From Sphingomonadaceae bacterium (lineage in GTDB: Bacteria > Pseudomonadota > Alphaproteobacteria > Sphingomonadales > Sphingomonadaceae), in NCBI GenBank assembly GCA_947476425.1, contig CANJQJ010000018.1, forward strand, positions 1 through 56,297: a DNA stretch of 56,297 nucleotides, read 5' to 3'. Below, piece by piece: positions 46,590-54,631 of this stretch. The notes under the pieces are model-generated. The model saw nothing but the letters and a program-made list of their open reading frames with translations, searched no databases and was not told the origin of the DNA. A program made the position numbers and the translations under genes. Every line of letters begins with the position of its first letter. The first letter of the stretch is position 1.

Positions 46590-46865
46590 ATGAATTGTGA
46601 AATTCCTGTGCCCGATCCATCGCATTCGGCGCAAGGCATCTCTGCGGACGGATCGGTCGTCCCGATCAACACGCCCGGCGCCTTCAAGCCGCCAGCCAAG
46701 CCGCTCAAGGGCGAGGAAATCAAGGCCGTGCTCGAGGGTCGCAAGGCCAATTATGATGGCGCAAGCCGCGATGCCACCAAGGCCTATAATCATTATATCA
46801 GCAGGCTCCAGCAGGGCACGAGCGGATTTACCTGCTTCGCTTCGCTGCAGATGCCGCGCCAGTAG
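46590..46865 (+). CDS. Small unknown protein coupled to a PqqD-like gene
   Basis: This is a 91-aa protein of unrecognised family. The ATG at 46590 is preferred because the longer frame from 46521 would run into the phoR start, but neither has a clear ribosome site. The first 40 residues are rich in Pro and Ser (IPVPDPSHSAQGISADGS), the middle is helical and charged (LKGEEIKAVLEGRKANYDGASRD in part), and the end has GTSGFTCFASLQ. Cysteines are at 3 and 82. There is no signal or membrane span. Its stop shares a base with the next gene's GTG (TAGTG), so it belongs to the PqqD/HprK-A/nucleotidyltransferase operon and may be the substrate of that system (inference). Confidence 0.65.
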   Translation: MNCEIPVPDPSHSAQGISADGSVVPINTPGAFKPPAKPLKGEEIKAVLEGRKANYDGASRDATKAYNHYISRLQQGTSGFTCFASLQMPRQ

Positions 46866-47137
46866 TGACTGCGTACCGGGCGTTCCCGGCGGCCGATTTC
46901 GCGCCGCCGGTGTTGGTCTATCCCTTCACGCTCGTCTACCACCGGGCGTCGGGCCAGACGCATATGCTGGCTGAACCGGCTCCGGAAATCCTCGAAGCCC
47001 TGGCGCAAGGCGAGGGCGATGCCGCCACGATCTCGTCGCGCCTTGCCGAGCGCTTCGGCCTTGAGGATGATGCCGAGGCCCTGATCGCGGCGCGACTGGC
47101 CGAGCTTGCCGGCCTGGGGCTGATCGAGGCACTATGA
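46865..47137 (+). CDS. PqqD-like protein of the HPr-rel-A system
   Basis: This is a 90-aa PqqD-type winged-helix protein starting at GTG 46865. It contains HMLAEPAPEILEALAQGEG and DDAEALIAARLAELAGLGLIE, the pattern of PqqD/RRE domains, which bind leader segments of peptides that are modified after translation. It overlaps the upstream small gene by one base and the kinase gene by four (ATGA). I recall PqqD-like proteins beside HprK-related kinase A in sphingomonads under the label HPr-rel-A system, whose substrate is not established. Confidence 0.82.
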   Translation: MTAYRAFPAADFAPPVLVYPFTLVYHRASGQTHMLAEPAPEILEALAQGEGDAATISSRLAERFGLEDDAEALIAARLAELAGLGLIEAL

Positions 47138-47997
47138 ACCACAGTTTCGGGCTGCGCGTTGGCCCGGTCGGATTCCGGGTTGGCTCGGCATGGCGAGCGC
47201 CGATCGCCGAACTCGAACAGCTTTATCGCGGCTATCCCCCACTTGCCGATGGCATTGCCGATTTCACAGTCCGGCTTGAACCGCAGACGCCGTGGCGCCG
47301 CTGGATTCGCCCTTCGGTAGCGATCCATGGCGATTTCACGCTTCCCGAAGCAATGCCGCTCGCGCTCGCGCATGGCCTGCTCGCCGCCGAGATGGCGATG
47401 AACCTTCAGATGGCGCTCGGCCAGCGCCGCTACCTCCTCCTTCACGCGTCGGCGGTCGAACGCGATGGCCGGGCGCTGATCATGACCGGCGAGTCGGGCG
47501 CTGGAAAATCGACGCTGGCAGCGTTGCTGGGCGAACGTGGCTGGCGCCTGATGGGCGACGAATTCGCTTTGGTCGATCCCGATACCGGCGCGATCCATGC
47601 CTTCCCCCGCGCTATCAGCCTGAAGAATGAATCGACCGCGCTGTTTCCGGATGTCGCTGCCGATCGCTGGGGTCCGATCCTTGCCGGAACGCCAAAGGGA
47701 ACGATCCGCCATCTCCGCCCGAATGCCGAGGCGATTGCGATGGTCGATCAACCAGCGCGTCCGGCGCTGGTGCTCTTCCCGCGCTTCGGGTTCGAACCGG
47801 CGGTTCGTGATGTCGGCGAGGCCGAACTGTTCGTCCGTCTCACCCAGGCATCGACCAATTATGTCACGATGGGCGAGGAAGGCTTTCGCGCGCTTTCGAC
47901 GCTGGTGACGCAAACTCCGACTCGCGCGATCGATTATCCCGATACCGGCGCCGCGGTCGAGATGGTCGAAAGCCTGTGGCAGGAGTTCGCGGCGTGA
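47134..47997 (+). CDS. HprK-related kinase A
   Basis: This 287-aa protein carries an HPr-kinase-like P-loop (GESGAGKST, 119-127) preceded by LLHASAVERDGRALIM and followed by GDEFALVDPDTG (141-152). This is the order found in HprK-related kinases, not the short canonical HprK encoded at 51.7-52.2 kb. The N-terminal ~95 residues are specific to this family. Homologous kinases in lasso-peptide clusters phosphorylate peptide serines, so a peptide or small protein target is plausible. It overlaps both neighbours by four bases. Confidence 0.85.
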   Translation: MNHSFGLRVGPVGFRVGSAWRAPIAELEQLYRGYPPLADGIADFTVRLEPQTPWRRWIRPSVAIHGDFTLPEAMPLALAHGLLAAEMAMNLQMALGQRRYLLLHASAVERDGRALIMTGESGAGKSTLAALLGERGWRLMGDEFALVDPDTGAIHAFPRAISLKNESTALFPDVAADRWGPILAGTPKGTIRHLRPNAEAIAMVDQPARPALVLFPRFGFEPAVRDVGEAELFVRLTQASTNYVTMGEEGFRALSTLVTQTPTRAIDYPDTGAAVEMVESLWQEFAA

Positions 47998-48974
47998 AGG
48001 CGCTCGCTCGTGCGCTGCGCGATCCCTCGAGCGTCGCATCACTCGACGCCGCCGGCTGGATGGACTTGCTCACTGCGGCACGCGCCGAGCAACTCATCGC
48101 CAGCCTCGCGCTTCGGGTCGAGGGGCAGCCAGTGCCGCCACGTGCCGCCGAGATACTCGCCGATGCGCGCGCTGCCGCCGAGCAGGGCCGAGTCCGCGCG
48201 CTGTGGGAAGCCGAAATGGCGTGGCGCGCGCTTGCGCCACTGGATGTTCCAGTCGTGCTGCTCAAGGGCACCGCGTTCGTCGCGGCGGATATGGAGGCAG
48301 GGCAGGGCCGCTTTATCGGGGATCTCGACATATTGGTGCCGCGCGACCGCCTCGACGAGGTCGAGCAGGCGCTGCTCGGCGTCGGCTGGGTGTGGGTCAA
48401 GGACAATCCCTATGACGCGCTCTATTATCGCCAGTGGATGCATGAACTGCCGCCGCTGATCCATCGCGACCGGGATCGGATGATCGACGTCCACCACACC
48501 ATCCTGCCTCCGACCGCGAAGCCCAAGCCCGACGCGGCGGCGCTCATCGGCGACAGCATAGCGCTGCCGACCGGCCTGCGCATACTCCTGCCGCACGACA
48601 TCATCGTCCACGCCGCCGCGCATCTCTTCGCCGATGGCGATCTCGCCGGCGGCATGCGCAACCTGTGGGATATCGATCGGCTCGTCCGCCAGTTCGGCGC
48701 AGGCGAAGCCCTGATGGAACGGGCGCGACTGCACGGACTGGTTCCCGCCGTCACGCGCGCGCTCCGTCTGACGGCGCATATCTACGGCACCCCAGTCGAT
48801 GCTGGCCGCCTGCGCCTCTCCGACCGATTCTACGCCCGCCGCCTGCTCGCCCGTGACGGCTGGGGCCGCGAGACCCGCAAGCTGACCCGGCTCGCCTTCT
48901 ACATCCGCTCGCACTGGATCCGGATGCCGCCGCTGCTGCTGGCCCGCCATTTGTGGATCAAGGCGCGGCGGTAG
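47994..48974 (+). CDS. Nucleotidyltransferase-fold protein (NTP_transf_5 type)
   Basis: This is a 326-aa protein starting at GTG 47994, overlapping the kinase stop. It has LLKGTAFVAAD, then FIGDLDILVPRD with the metal-binding pair Asp110 and Asp112, and a histidine-rich DVHHTIL and HAAAHLF later. This matches the uncharacterised nucleotidyltransferase family associated with HprK-related kinases. It likely transfers a nucleotide to a protein, peptide or small molecule; the target is unknown. It is the last gene of the operon. Confidence 0.82.
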   Translation: MKALARALRDPSSVASLDAAGWMDLLTAARAEQLIASLALRVEGQPVPPRAAEILADARAAAEQGRVRALWEAEMAWRALAPLDVPVVLLKGTAFVAADMEAGQGRFIGDLDILVPRDRLDEVEQALLGVGWVWVKDNPYDALYYRQWMHELPPLIHRDRDRMIDVHHTILPPTAKPKPDAAALIGDSIALPTGLRILLPHDIIVHAAAHLFADGDLAGGMRNLWDIDRLVRQFGAGEALMERARLHGLVPAVTRALRLTAHIYGTPVDAGRLRLSDRFYARRLLARDGWGRETRKLTRLAFYIRSHWIRMPPLLLARHLWIKARR

Positions 48975-49007
48975 GTATTCGCGGCATCGTCATCCCACCC
49001 CCCCATC

Positions 49008-49100
49008 CGTCATCCCGGCGGACACCGGGATCCACGATACGGTGTCGCTCGATCGCGAGAACTGTGGGTCCCCTGGATCCCAGCGTCCGCCGGGATGACG
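49008..49100. repeat. Dispersed palindromic repeat, copy D (93 bp)
   Basis: The ends are CGTCATCCCGGCGGACACCGG and CGCCGGGATGACG. The core reads as the inverse of copy C (GATCCACGATACGG...CTGTGGGTCCC). A stray half-site CGTCATCCC lies at 48988. It occupies the convergent gap between the nucleotidyltransferase and the RNA methyltransferase. Confidence 0.9.
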
Positions 49101-49130
49101 AAGCGGGTGTGGAACGGGGAGTCGCTCCGG

Positions 49131-49931
49131 TCACCGTCGCCGCTGGTTCAGCACTTCATACGCCATCACCGCCGTCGCCACCGCGACGTTCAGGCTGTCG
49201 GCCTTACCGAGCATCGGGATCTTCACCGTCAGGTCGCACGCCGCCTCATAATCGGGGGGCAGGCCCTGCGATTCATTGCCGGAGAGGATGAAGGTCGGCG
49301 CCGCATATCGTACCGCCTGGTAATCATGATCGGTGTTGAGGCTGGTGCCCACAAGCTGCCCCGGCCCGCTTCGCAGCCATGGCAGGAACGCCTCCCAGCG
49401 CGCCCGCGCGATGCGCTGGGTGAACAATGCCCCCATCGAAGCCCGCACTGCCTCGACCGAAAAGGGATCGACGCAATCGTCGAGCAGGATCACCCCACCG
49501 GCACCGATCGCGTCGCCGGTGCGCAGGATCGTGCCGAGATTGCCTGGATCGCGGAGCGATTGGGCGACGATCCAGATCCCGGACTCCGTGCGGTCGATCG
49601 CTTCGAGGCGCGTGTCGAACTCGTCGAACACGCCAAGCACGGTTTGCGGATTATCCTTGCCGGAAAGCTTGGAGAGAATGTCGCGATCGGTCTCGACGGC
49701 CTCGCCGCCGGCTGCCTCGGTCGCCGCGATCAGCGCCATGGCCAGCGGATGCCGGGCGCCCTCGGACGTCGATATCACGATCCGGGGAAGATGCCCTGCC
49801 TCCTGCGCCTCGGTGAGGATTCGCAGCCCCTCGGCAAGAAACTGCCCTTCGGCGCGGCGATGCTTCTTGTCGCGCAGCGACTTGATGCGCTTGACGAGCG
49901 GATTGGAAAATCCGGTGATGATGCGGGGCAT
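49131..49931 (-). CDS. SpoU/TrmH-family RNA 2'-O-methyltransferase
   Basis: This 266-aa SPOUT methyltransferase has an N-terminal substrate-binding domain (NPLVKRIKSLRDKKHRRAEG, FLAEGLRILTEA) and the knotted domain with motifs LRDPGNLGTILRTGDAIGA, LSGNESQGLP and LNVAVATAVMAYEVL. It methylates a ribose in rRNA or tRNA using S-adenosylmethionine. The exact site cannot be read from sequence. Confidence 0.9.
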   Translation of the reverse strand: MPRIITGFSNPLVKRIKSLRDKKHRRAEGQFLAEGLRILTEAQEAGHLPRIVISTSEGARHPLAMALIAATEAAGGEAVETDRDILSKLSGKDNPQTVLGVFDEFDTRLEAIDRTESGIWIVAQSLRDPGNLGTILRTGDAIGAGGVILLDDCVDPFSVEAVRASMGALFTQRIARARWEAFLPWLRSGPGQLVGTSLNTDHDYQAVRYAAPTFILSGNESQGLPPDYEAACDLTVKIPMLGKADSLNVAVATAVMAYEVLNQRRR

Positions 49932-49942
49932 TCAACGAGCCT

Positions 49943-50037
49943 CGTCATCCCGGCGGACGCCGGGATCCATGCTAGCGGTGGTTTCGCGATCGAAAGACCT
50001 GTGGGTCCCGTGGATCCCGACTTTCGTCGGGATGACG
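49943..50037. repeat. Dispersed palindromic repeat, copy E (95 bp)
   Basis: The copy runs from CGTCATCCCGGCGGACGCCGG to GACTTTCGTCGGGATGACG. It is oriented opposite to copy C, with the GGACG half on the left. It lies between ptsH and the RNA methyltransferase on the minus strand and fills most of the 129-bp gap. Confidence 0.9.
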
Positions 50038-50060
50038 AAGGCGTGCGACAAAGCGGGTAC

Positions 50061-50333
50061 TTAGTCCTCGCCGAACTTGGCTTCGACCAGGTCGACCAGT
50101 CGGACAAGCGCTTCGGCGGCGCCTTCGCCGGAGGCGCTGATCGTGACGCTGTCGCCCATCGCGGCGCCGAGCATCATCAGGCCCATGATCGAGGTGCCCG
50201 CCACCCGCGAACCATCCTTGGCAACTTCGATTGCAGCCGTCTGGGTGCTGGCCAGGGTCACGAACTTGGCGCTTGCACGCGCATGCAGTCCGCGCTTGTT
50301 GCTGATCAGGACGGTCTGCTGGTGTTCGTTCAC
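50061..50333 (-). CDS. ptsH: HPr phosphocarrier protein
   Basis: This is a 90-aa HPr of the nitrogen-type PTS. The phospho-histidine is His17 in KRGLHARAS, and the HprK target serine is Ser48 in AGTSIMGLMML. It overlaps the EIIA gene by four bases. In many alphaproteobacteria an enzyme I gene follows, but here a repeat and an RNA methyltransferase gene follow, so EI is elsewhere. Confidence 0.95.
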   Translation of the reverse strand: MNEHQQTVLISNKRGLHARASAKFVTLASTQTAAIEVAKDGSRVAGTSIMGLMMLGAAMGDSVTISASGEGAAEALVRLVDLVEAKFGED

Positions 50334-50737
50334 GCGGCGGCTTCTCCCAGCACCTCGGATGCGACCGAGATATATTTGCGGCCGGCTTCGCGCGCGGCGG
50401 CGACGGCTTGCCCAACTTTCATCATTTTGCGCGCGCCTTCAAGCCGGATCAGCATTGGCAGGTTGAGTCCCGCAATTACTTCCACCCGGCCGGGCTCCAT
50501 CAGCGAAATGGCGAGATTGGATGGCGTGCCGCCGAAAAGGTCGGTGAGCAGGATGACGCCGGAGCCATCATCCACTGCCTTGACTGCCGTCGCGATATCC
50601 GCGCGGCGCGCTTCCATGTCGTCGTCAGGGCCGATGCAGATTGCGGCGATGGCCTTTTGGGGCCCCACCACATGTTCCATAGCCGTCACGAACTCAGAGG
50701 CAAGCTTGCCATGTGTCACAAGTACCAGCCCGATCAT
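50330..50737 (-). CDS. manX: PTS EIIA, mannose-type (PTS-Ntr regulatory)
   Basis: This 135-aa EIIA of the mannose/sorbose fold has the phospho-histidine His9 in LVLVTHGKLA and LLTDLFGGTPSNLA. No membrane EII genes are present, so it probably serves regulation, not sugar uptake. It sits between rapZ and ptsH; the standard set rapZ-EIIA-HPr next to hprK is conserved in alphaproteobacteria. Confidence 0.92.
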   Translation of the reverse strand: MIGLVLVTHGKLASEFVTAMEHVVGPQKAIAAICIGPDDDMEARRADIATAVKAVDDGSGVILLTDLFGGTPSNLAISLMEPGRVEVIAGLNLPMLIRLEGARKMMKVGQAVAAAREAGRKYISVASEVLGEAAA

Positions 50738-50776
50738 CGATACCTCACGCCCCCCGTAGACTACTGCCCGTCATAC

Positions 50777-51721
50777 TCATCCTGCCCTGCGCGCATCCGG
50801 CTTCTCCGAGCCGTCTTCCTTCTCTGGCCGCTCCGCGCTCGACAACCGCCCGAGATCACGATGCGTGACCATTGGCGAAAATCCGGCAGCGCTAAGTCGT
50901 TCCCCTATATACTCACAGATATGAACAGATCGATGTTGACCGCCCGTACATCCGAAAGCCACGGTAACATAGGCCTTGCCCTCGGTCGCATAGCGGGGAA
51001 GTAGCAGCAACAGCAATCCCTCTATGCGATCAACCGCTTCACGATAGGCCGGATCTTCGGCGATATAGGCCGCAACCTCGACATCGCGCCCGGTCATCGG
51101 CTTCAACAGCGGCACCCAGTGCGGATTGCGCAGGAAGCGCATGTCGAACATCAGGTCAGCATTTCGCGGCACGCCGCGCGAATATCCGAACGACATCATG
51201 GTGAGCACCGGCGGATCGCTTCGCGAGCCAAACAGGTTGCGCACCTCCTGCTGAAGCGCGTTGGCGTTGGTCTCGGTGGTGTCGATAAGGTGCGTGGCAG
51301 CCTGGCGAAGCGGGGCGAGCAGTTCGCGCTCGCGGGCGATGCCGTCGGCGACGGGACGGTCGCTCGCCAGCGGATGGCGCCGTCTTGTTTCGGAAAAGCG
51401 GCGCGAAAGCTCGATGCCCTTGCAATCGAGGAACAGCAGCCCGCTATCCTGGCCATATTCCGCGCGCAGATCGTCGAGCCGGGTGATGATATTGGTGACG
51501 TCGAAATCGCGAGTCCGGCTGTCGATGCCGATGGCGAGCGGACGGCTGCGATCACCCGCTTCGCCGGGTGGCACCGCGAGAAGCCGGTCGAGCAGGCGCA
51601 ATGGCAGGTTGTCGACCACTTCCCAGCCAAGGTCCTCAAGCGTTCGCAGCGTCGTCGATTTTCCGGCGCCCGACATTCCGGTGACGAAGAGGATCTGGCC
51701 GGGACGGGTCCGCGCGCTCAT
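50777..51721 (-). CDS. rapZ: RNase adapter / nucleotide-binding protein RapZ
   Basis: This is a 314-aa P-loop protein with Walker A GMSGAGKST (15-23), WEVVDNLPL and the C-terminal GCTGGQHRSVHICEYIGERL. In enterobacteria RapZ directs RNase E to GlmZ sRNA; in alphaproteobacteria its role is less clear. Its start overlaps the hprK stop by ATGA. Confidence 0.95.
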   Translation of the reverse strand: MSARTRPGQILFVTGMSGAGKSTTLRTLEDLGWEVVDNLPLRLLDRLLAVPPGEAGDRSRPLAIGIDSRTRDFDVTNIITRLDDLRAEYGQDSGLLFLDCKGIELSRRFSETRRRHPLASDRPVADGIARERELLAPLRQAATHLIDTTETNANALQQEVRNLFGSRSDPPVLTMMSFGYSRGVPRNADLMFDMRFLRNPHWVPLLKPMTGRDVEVAAYIAEDPAYREAVDRIEGLLLLLLPRYATEGKAYVTVAFGCTGGQHRSVHICEYIGERLSAAGFSPMVTHRDLGRLSSAERPEKEDGSEKPDARRAG

Positions 51722-52158
51722 CGTCCCAGCGCCCGTAGCGCAAGCTCGACCTTGATCGGTGCCGAAGCCTCAAGCCCATGCAGCGTTATCGCCGGGATCG
51801 CGACCCCGGCGAAATTCCGCGTCGAGCTGTCTTCCTCGGGCAGTCGATCGACTGGCTCGTCGAGAATGACGCACAGCGCGATATCAGCCTCAGCTTCGGC
51901 GTCCATCGGGATGATGCCGAGGCCGCGAACCTCGATCTTGCCGGCGATCGCGGGCGGTGGCGAGGCGAGTAGTCGATCGCCCGCACGGCGCAATATCGTA
52001 TAGTCGTCGCTCACCAGCCGCGCGCCGCGATCGATCAGGCGAAGGCTGAGATCGGATTTGCCGAAGCCGGAGCGGCCATAGAGCAACACGCCACGGCCAT
52101 CGATCGACACGCAATTGGCATGGATGGTTTCAGTTGAGGTGGCTGTCGAGATCGTCAT
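51718..52158 (-). CDS. hprK: HPr kinase/phosphorylase, short alphaproteobacterial form
   Basis: This is a 146-aa protein that starts at the ATG at 52158, overlapping the chvG stop (ATGA). The P-loop GRSGFGKSD is at 28-36, and LVSDDYTIL and RGLGIIPMD follow. It lacks the N-terminal domain of Gram-positive HprK, as is usual in alphaproteobacteria. It should phosphorylate Ser48 of the HPr encoded 1.4 kb downstream. Confidence 0.93.
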   Translation of the reverse strand: MTISTATSTETIHANCVSIDGRGVLLYGRSGFGKSDLSLRLIDRGARLVSDDYTILRRAGDRLLASPPPAIAGKIEVRGLGIIPMDAEAEADIALCVILDEPVDRLPEEDSSTRNFAGVAIPAITLHGLEASAPIKVELALRALGR

Positions 52159-53717
52159 GACGGATCCATCGCCCGCAAGCGAATTACAAAGCACGCACCC
52201 GATGCGCCATTATCGCGATCAACGACCATGATCCGTCCTCCATGGCCATCAATGATGGCGCGCGCAATGGCAAGTCCGAGGCCGCTATGCTTGCCGAAGG
52301 ACTCATTATCCCCCCGAAGGCTGTGGAAACGGTTAAAAATCGTCTCCCGAATATCTGCGGGCACGCCGGGACCCTGATCCTCGACTCGGATCACGATCTC
52401 GTTGCCATCGCGCACGCCGGTTACCTTCACGATTCCGTCCGGCGGCGAAAAGGAAACCGCATTATCGATCAGGTTTTCGATCGCCCGCACGAGCCTCGTT
52501 CCATCGCCACGGACGAGCAGTATGCCGGGGCGAGGGCGGGCAAAGTCGAGCCGGATATTGCCGGCAAGGCCACGCCGCTCGCGAACCTGGATGATCCCCT
52601 CGATCACGGGGCCGAGGTCGACCGGTTCGAAGCGCGTTCGCGCAAGCTGGGCGTCGAGCCGGGACGCTTCGGAGATATCGGTGATCAGGCGATCGAGCCG
52701 AACGACATCGTCGCGAATAATCGCTATCAACTGGGCCTGCAGCGCCGGATCGGCGACCATCGAGAGGCTGTCGATCGCCGAGCGAAGCGACGCCAGCGGA
52801 TTCTTGAGCTCATGCGCGACATCGGCGGCGAAGGCTTCGGTCGCGTCGATCCGTTGGCGGAGCGCAGTGCTCATGTCGGATACGGCACGCGCGAGAATTC
52901 CGATCTCGTCGCGGCGCGAGGGCAGGCGGGGCACCTGGACCTCGCGATCGCGCCCGAGGCGAACGCGATGCGCCGCCACCACGAGCCGCCGCAACGGCAT
53001 CACGATGGTTTGCGCCAGAAAGGAGGAAAGCAGCGCCGAAAGCCCGATGATCAGCGCGAGCAGCAGGCTGTAGCGCAGGCGCTCCGCCCGCACGCTGCGT
53101 ACGACATCGCTCGCATTGACCGTCGTGATCAGCACCGCGCGTTCAGGCAGCGCGACCGGCAGAGCGGCCGAGAGCACCGGGCTGCGATCCGGTGCGCGGG
53201 TGATGCGGAGCACCTCCTGTCCGGTTCGCTCGGCCGCCATGCCTTCCTGCCACGCGGGCAGCCGATCGATCACCGGCTCGACGAAAGGCTCATAATGCTG
53301 CGCCCCGGCGACACTCTCTATGATACGGTCAAGGACCCGCGCGAGATCGCGTTCCCAGCCCTCGGTGGCGGGATCGCGCAGCACATAGGTAGGCTTCGTG
53401 CCTTCCCAGCTGTCGGAAAGGCGACTGCCGTCGCTCGCATAGAGCCTCAGCCTCAGGCCGCTGATCATGCCAGCGGTTTGCAGCAGCGCGGCGCGCTGGT
53501 TGGGCTCGGTCCGGGCGAGCGCATCGGAAACCAGCCGGCTTTCCTCGACAAGCGCGCTCATCCGTCGATCGAGCAGGCGCGTGCGGAAGCTGTCGAGGTA
53601 GAAGAAGCCGCCAGCAAGCAGCACCAGTGCGAAGATATTGACCGCGAGAATGCGGCGGGTGAGCGAACCGGTCGCGCGGGTGATGTCGAGACGGACGGGG
53701 GGCTCAATCCTCTCCAA
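52155..53717 (-). CDS. chvG: Sensor histidine kinase ChvG
   Basis: ChvG is a membrane kinase that senses acid or envelope state and pairs with ChvI. It has two membrane spans (one near the start, [19 protein letters not shown], and one at [18 protein letters not shown]), a periplasmic domain of ~210 residues, HAMP, HisKA ([19 protein letters not shown]) and HATPase ([30 protein letters not shown]). No ATG lies at the expected place; TTG at 53717 gives 520 aa and overlaps chvI by 14 bp. The longer open frame to 53828 lies over chvI and is rejected. The start is therefore uncertain. Confidence 0.9.
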   Translation of the reverse strand: MERIEPPVRLDITRATGSLTRRILAVNIFALVLLAGGFFYLDSFRTRLLDRRMSALVEESRLVSDALARTEPNQRAALLQTAGMISGLRLRLYASDGSRLSDSWEGTKPTYVLRDPATEGWERDLARVLDRIIESVAGAQHYEPFVEPVIDRLPAWQEGMAAERTGQEVLRITRAPDRSPVLSAALPVALPERAVLITTVNASDVVRSVRAERLRYSLLLALIIGLSALLSSFLAQTIVMPLRRLVVAAHRVRLGRDREVQVPRLPSRRDEIGILARAVSDMSTALRQRIDATEAFAADVAHELKNPLASLRSAIDSLSMVADPALQAQLIAIIRDDVVRLDRLITDISEASRLDAQLARTRFEPVDLGPVIEGIIQVRERRGLAGNIRLDFARPRPGILLVRGDGTRLVRAIENLIDNAVSFSPPDGIVKVTGVRDGNEIVIRVEDQGPGVPADIRETIFNRFHSLRGDNESFGKHSGLGLAIARAIIDGHGGRIMVVDRDNGASGACFVIRLRAMDPS

Positions 53718-54414
53718 AGCGATACCCCACGCCGTAAAGCGTCTCGATCGCCTTGAACTCTGGATCGACAACGCGGAACTTGCGCCGCAGCCGCTTGATA
53801 TGGCTGTCGATCGTACGATCGTCGACATAGACGTCGTCCTGGTAGGCTATATCCATCAGCTGGTCGCGCGACTTGACGAAGCCCTGCCGCGCGGCGAGCG
53901 CCTCGAGGATCAGGAATTCGGTGACGGTCAATGTAACCTCATTACCCATCCACTGGACTCGATGGCGCGCCGGATCCATTTCAAGCCGGCCGCGCACGAT
54001 CACTTCGCGGGAAACCTCCTCGTCGGGTTCGACGATCGCGTTGCGCGCTTCGCTGCGGCGCAGGATCGCGCGAATGCGGGCGATCAGCAGCCGCTGCGAA
54101 AAGGGCTTGGTGATATAGTCGTCGGCGCCGAGTGCCAGGCCGAGCGCCTCGTCGAGCTCGTCATCCTTCGAGGTCAGGAAAATCACCGGCAGCTGGGGCT
54201 GCTTCTCGCGAAGCCGGCGCAGCAATTCCATCCCGTCGAGGCGCGGCATCTTGATGTCGAGCACTGCCAGATCGGGGGGATTGTCGGTCAGCGCCTTAAG
54301 CGCGGCCTCGCTGTCGGGATAGATCCTGACGGCGAAGCCCTCGGCCTGCAGCGCGATCGAAACCGACGTCAGAATGTTGCGGTCGTCATCGACCAGCGCA
54401 ATGGAAGCCGGCAT
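53704..54414 (-). CDS. chvI: Response regulator ChvI
   Basis: This is a 236-aa OmpR-type regulator. The receiver phospho-site is Asp53 in [13 protein letters not shown], and the Lys of ITKPFSQR closes the pocket. The winged helix has [20 protein letters not shown] and [14 protein letters not shown]. It is divergent from pckA with a 217-bp gap, the conserved alphaproteobacterial arrangement. Confidence 0.94.
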   Translation of the reverse strand: MPASIALVDDDRNILTSVSIALQAEGFAVRIYPDSEAALKALTDNPPDLAVLDIKMPRLDGMELLRRLREKQPQLPVIFLTSKDDELDEALGLALGADDYITKPFSQRLLIARIRAILRRSEARNAIVEPDEEVSREVIVRGRLEMDPARHRVQWMGNEVTLTVTEFLILEALAARQGFVKSRDQLMDIAYQDDVYVDDRTIDSHIKRLRRKFRVVDPEFKAIETLYGVGYRFGED

Positions 54415-54528
54415 CGGTATCAGGGCGCCTCGAATTTGTTCGGTGCATTCGGACTAGCCCAAGCCCCGGAAGTGAGCAATTGGGGATGATGCCAATGATT
54501 ACATGCACGGCGCGTTAACCCAGCTAAA

Positions 54529-54556
54529 TTGACGTATGGCGATGCGTCTATTATGC
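54529..54556 (+). promoter_or_regulatory. Possible promoter of pckA
   Basis: TTGACG (54529-54534) and TTATGC (54551-54556) are spaced 16 bp, about 75 bp before the pckA start. This is a weak visual match to a housekeeping promoter. Nothing else was recognised in the gap. Confidence 0.3.
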
Positions 54557-54631
54557 GCGCCCGAGAATCATATCGGGCGGCTGGAGGGCTACCGGCCGCG
54601 CGATTAATCGTATCTTTGGGAGATCAGTACC

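Noticed and set aside
49095-50759. 554-codon open frame on the plus strand
   Set aside because: It crosses the RNA methyltransferase, a repeat, ptsH and manX, all clearly coded on the other strand.
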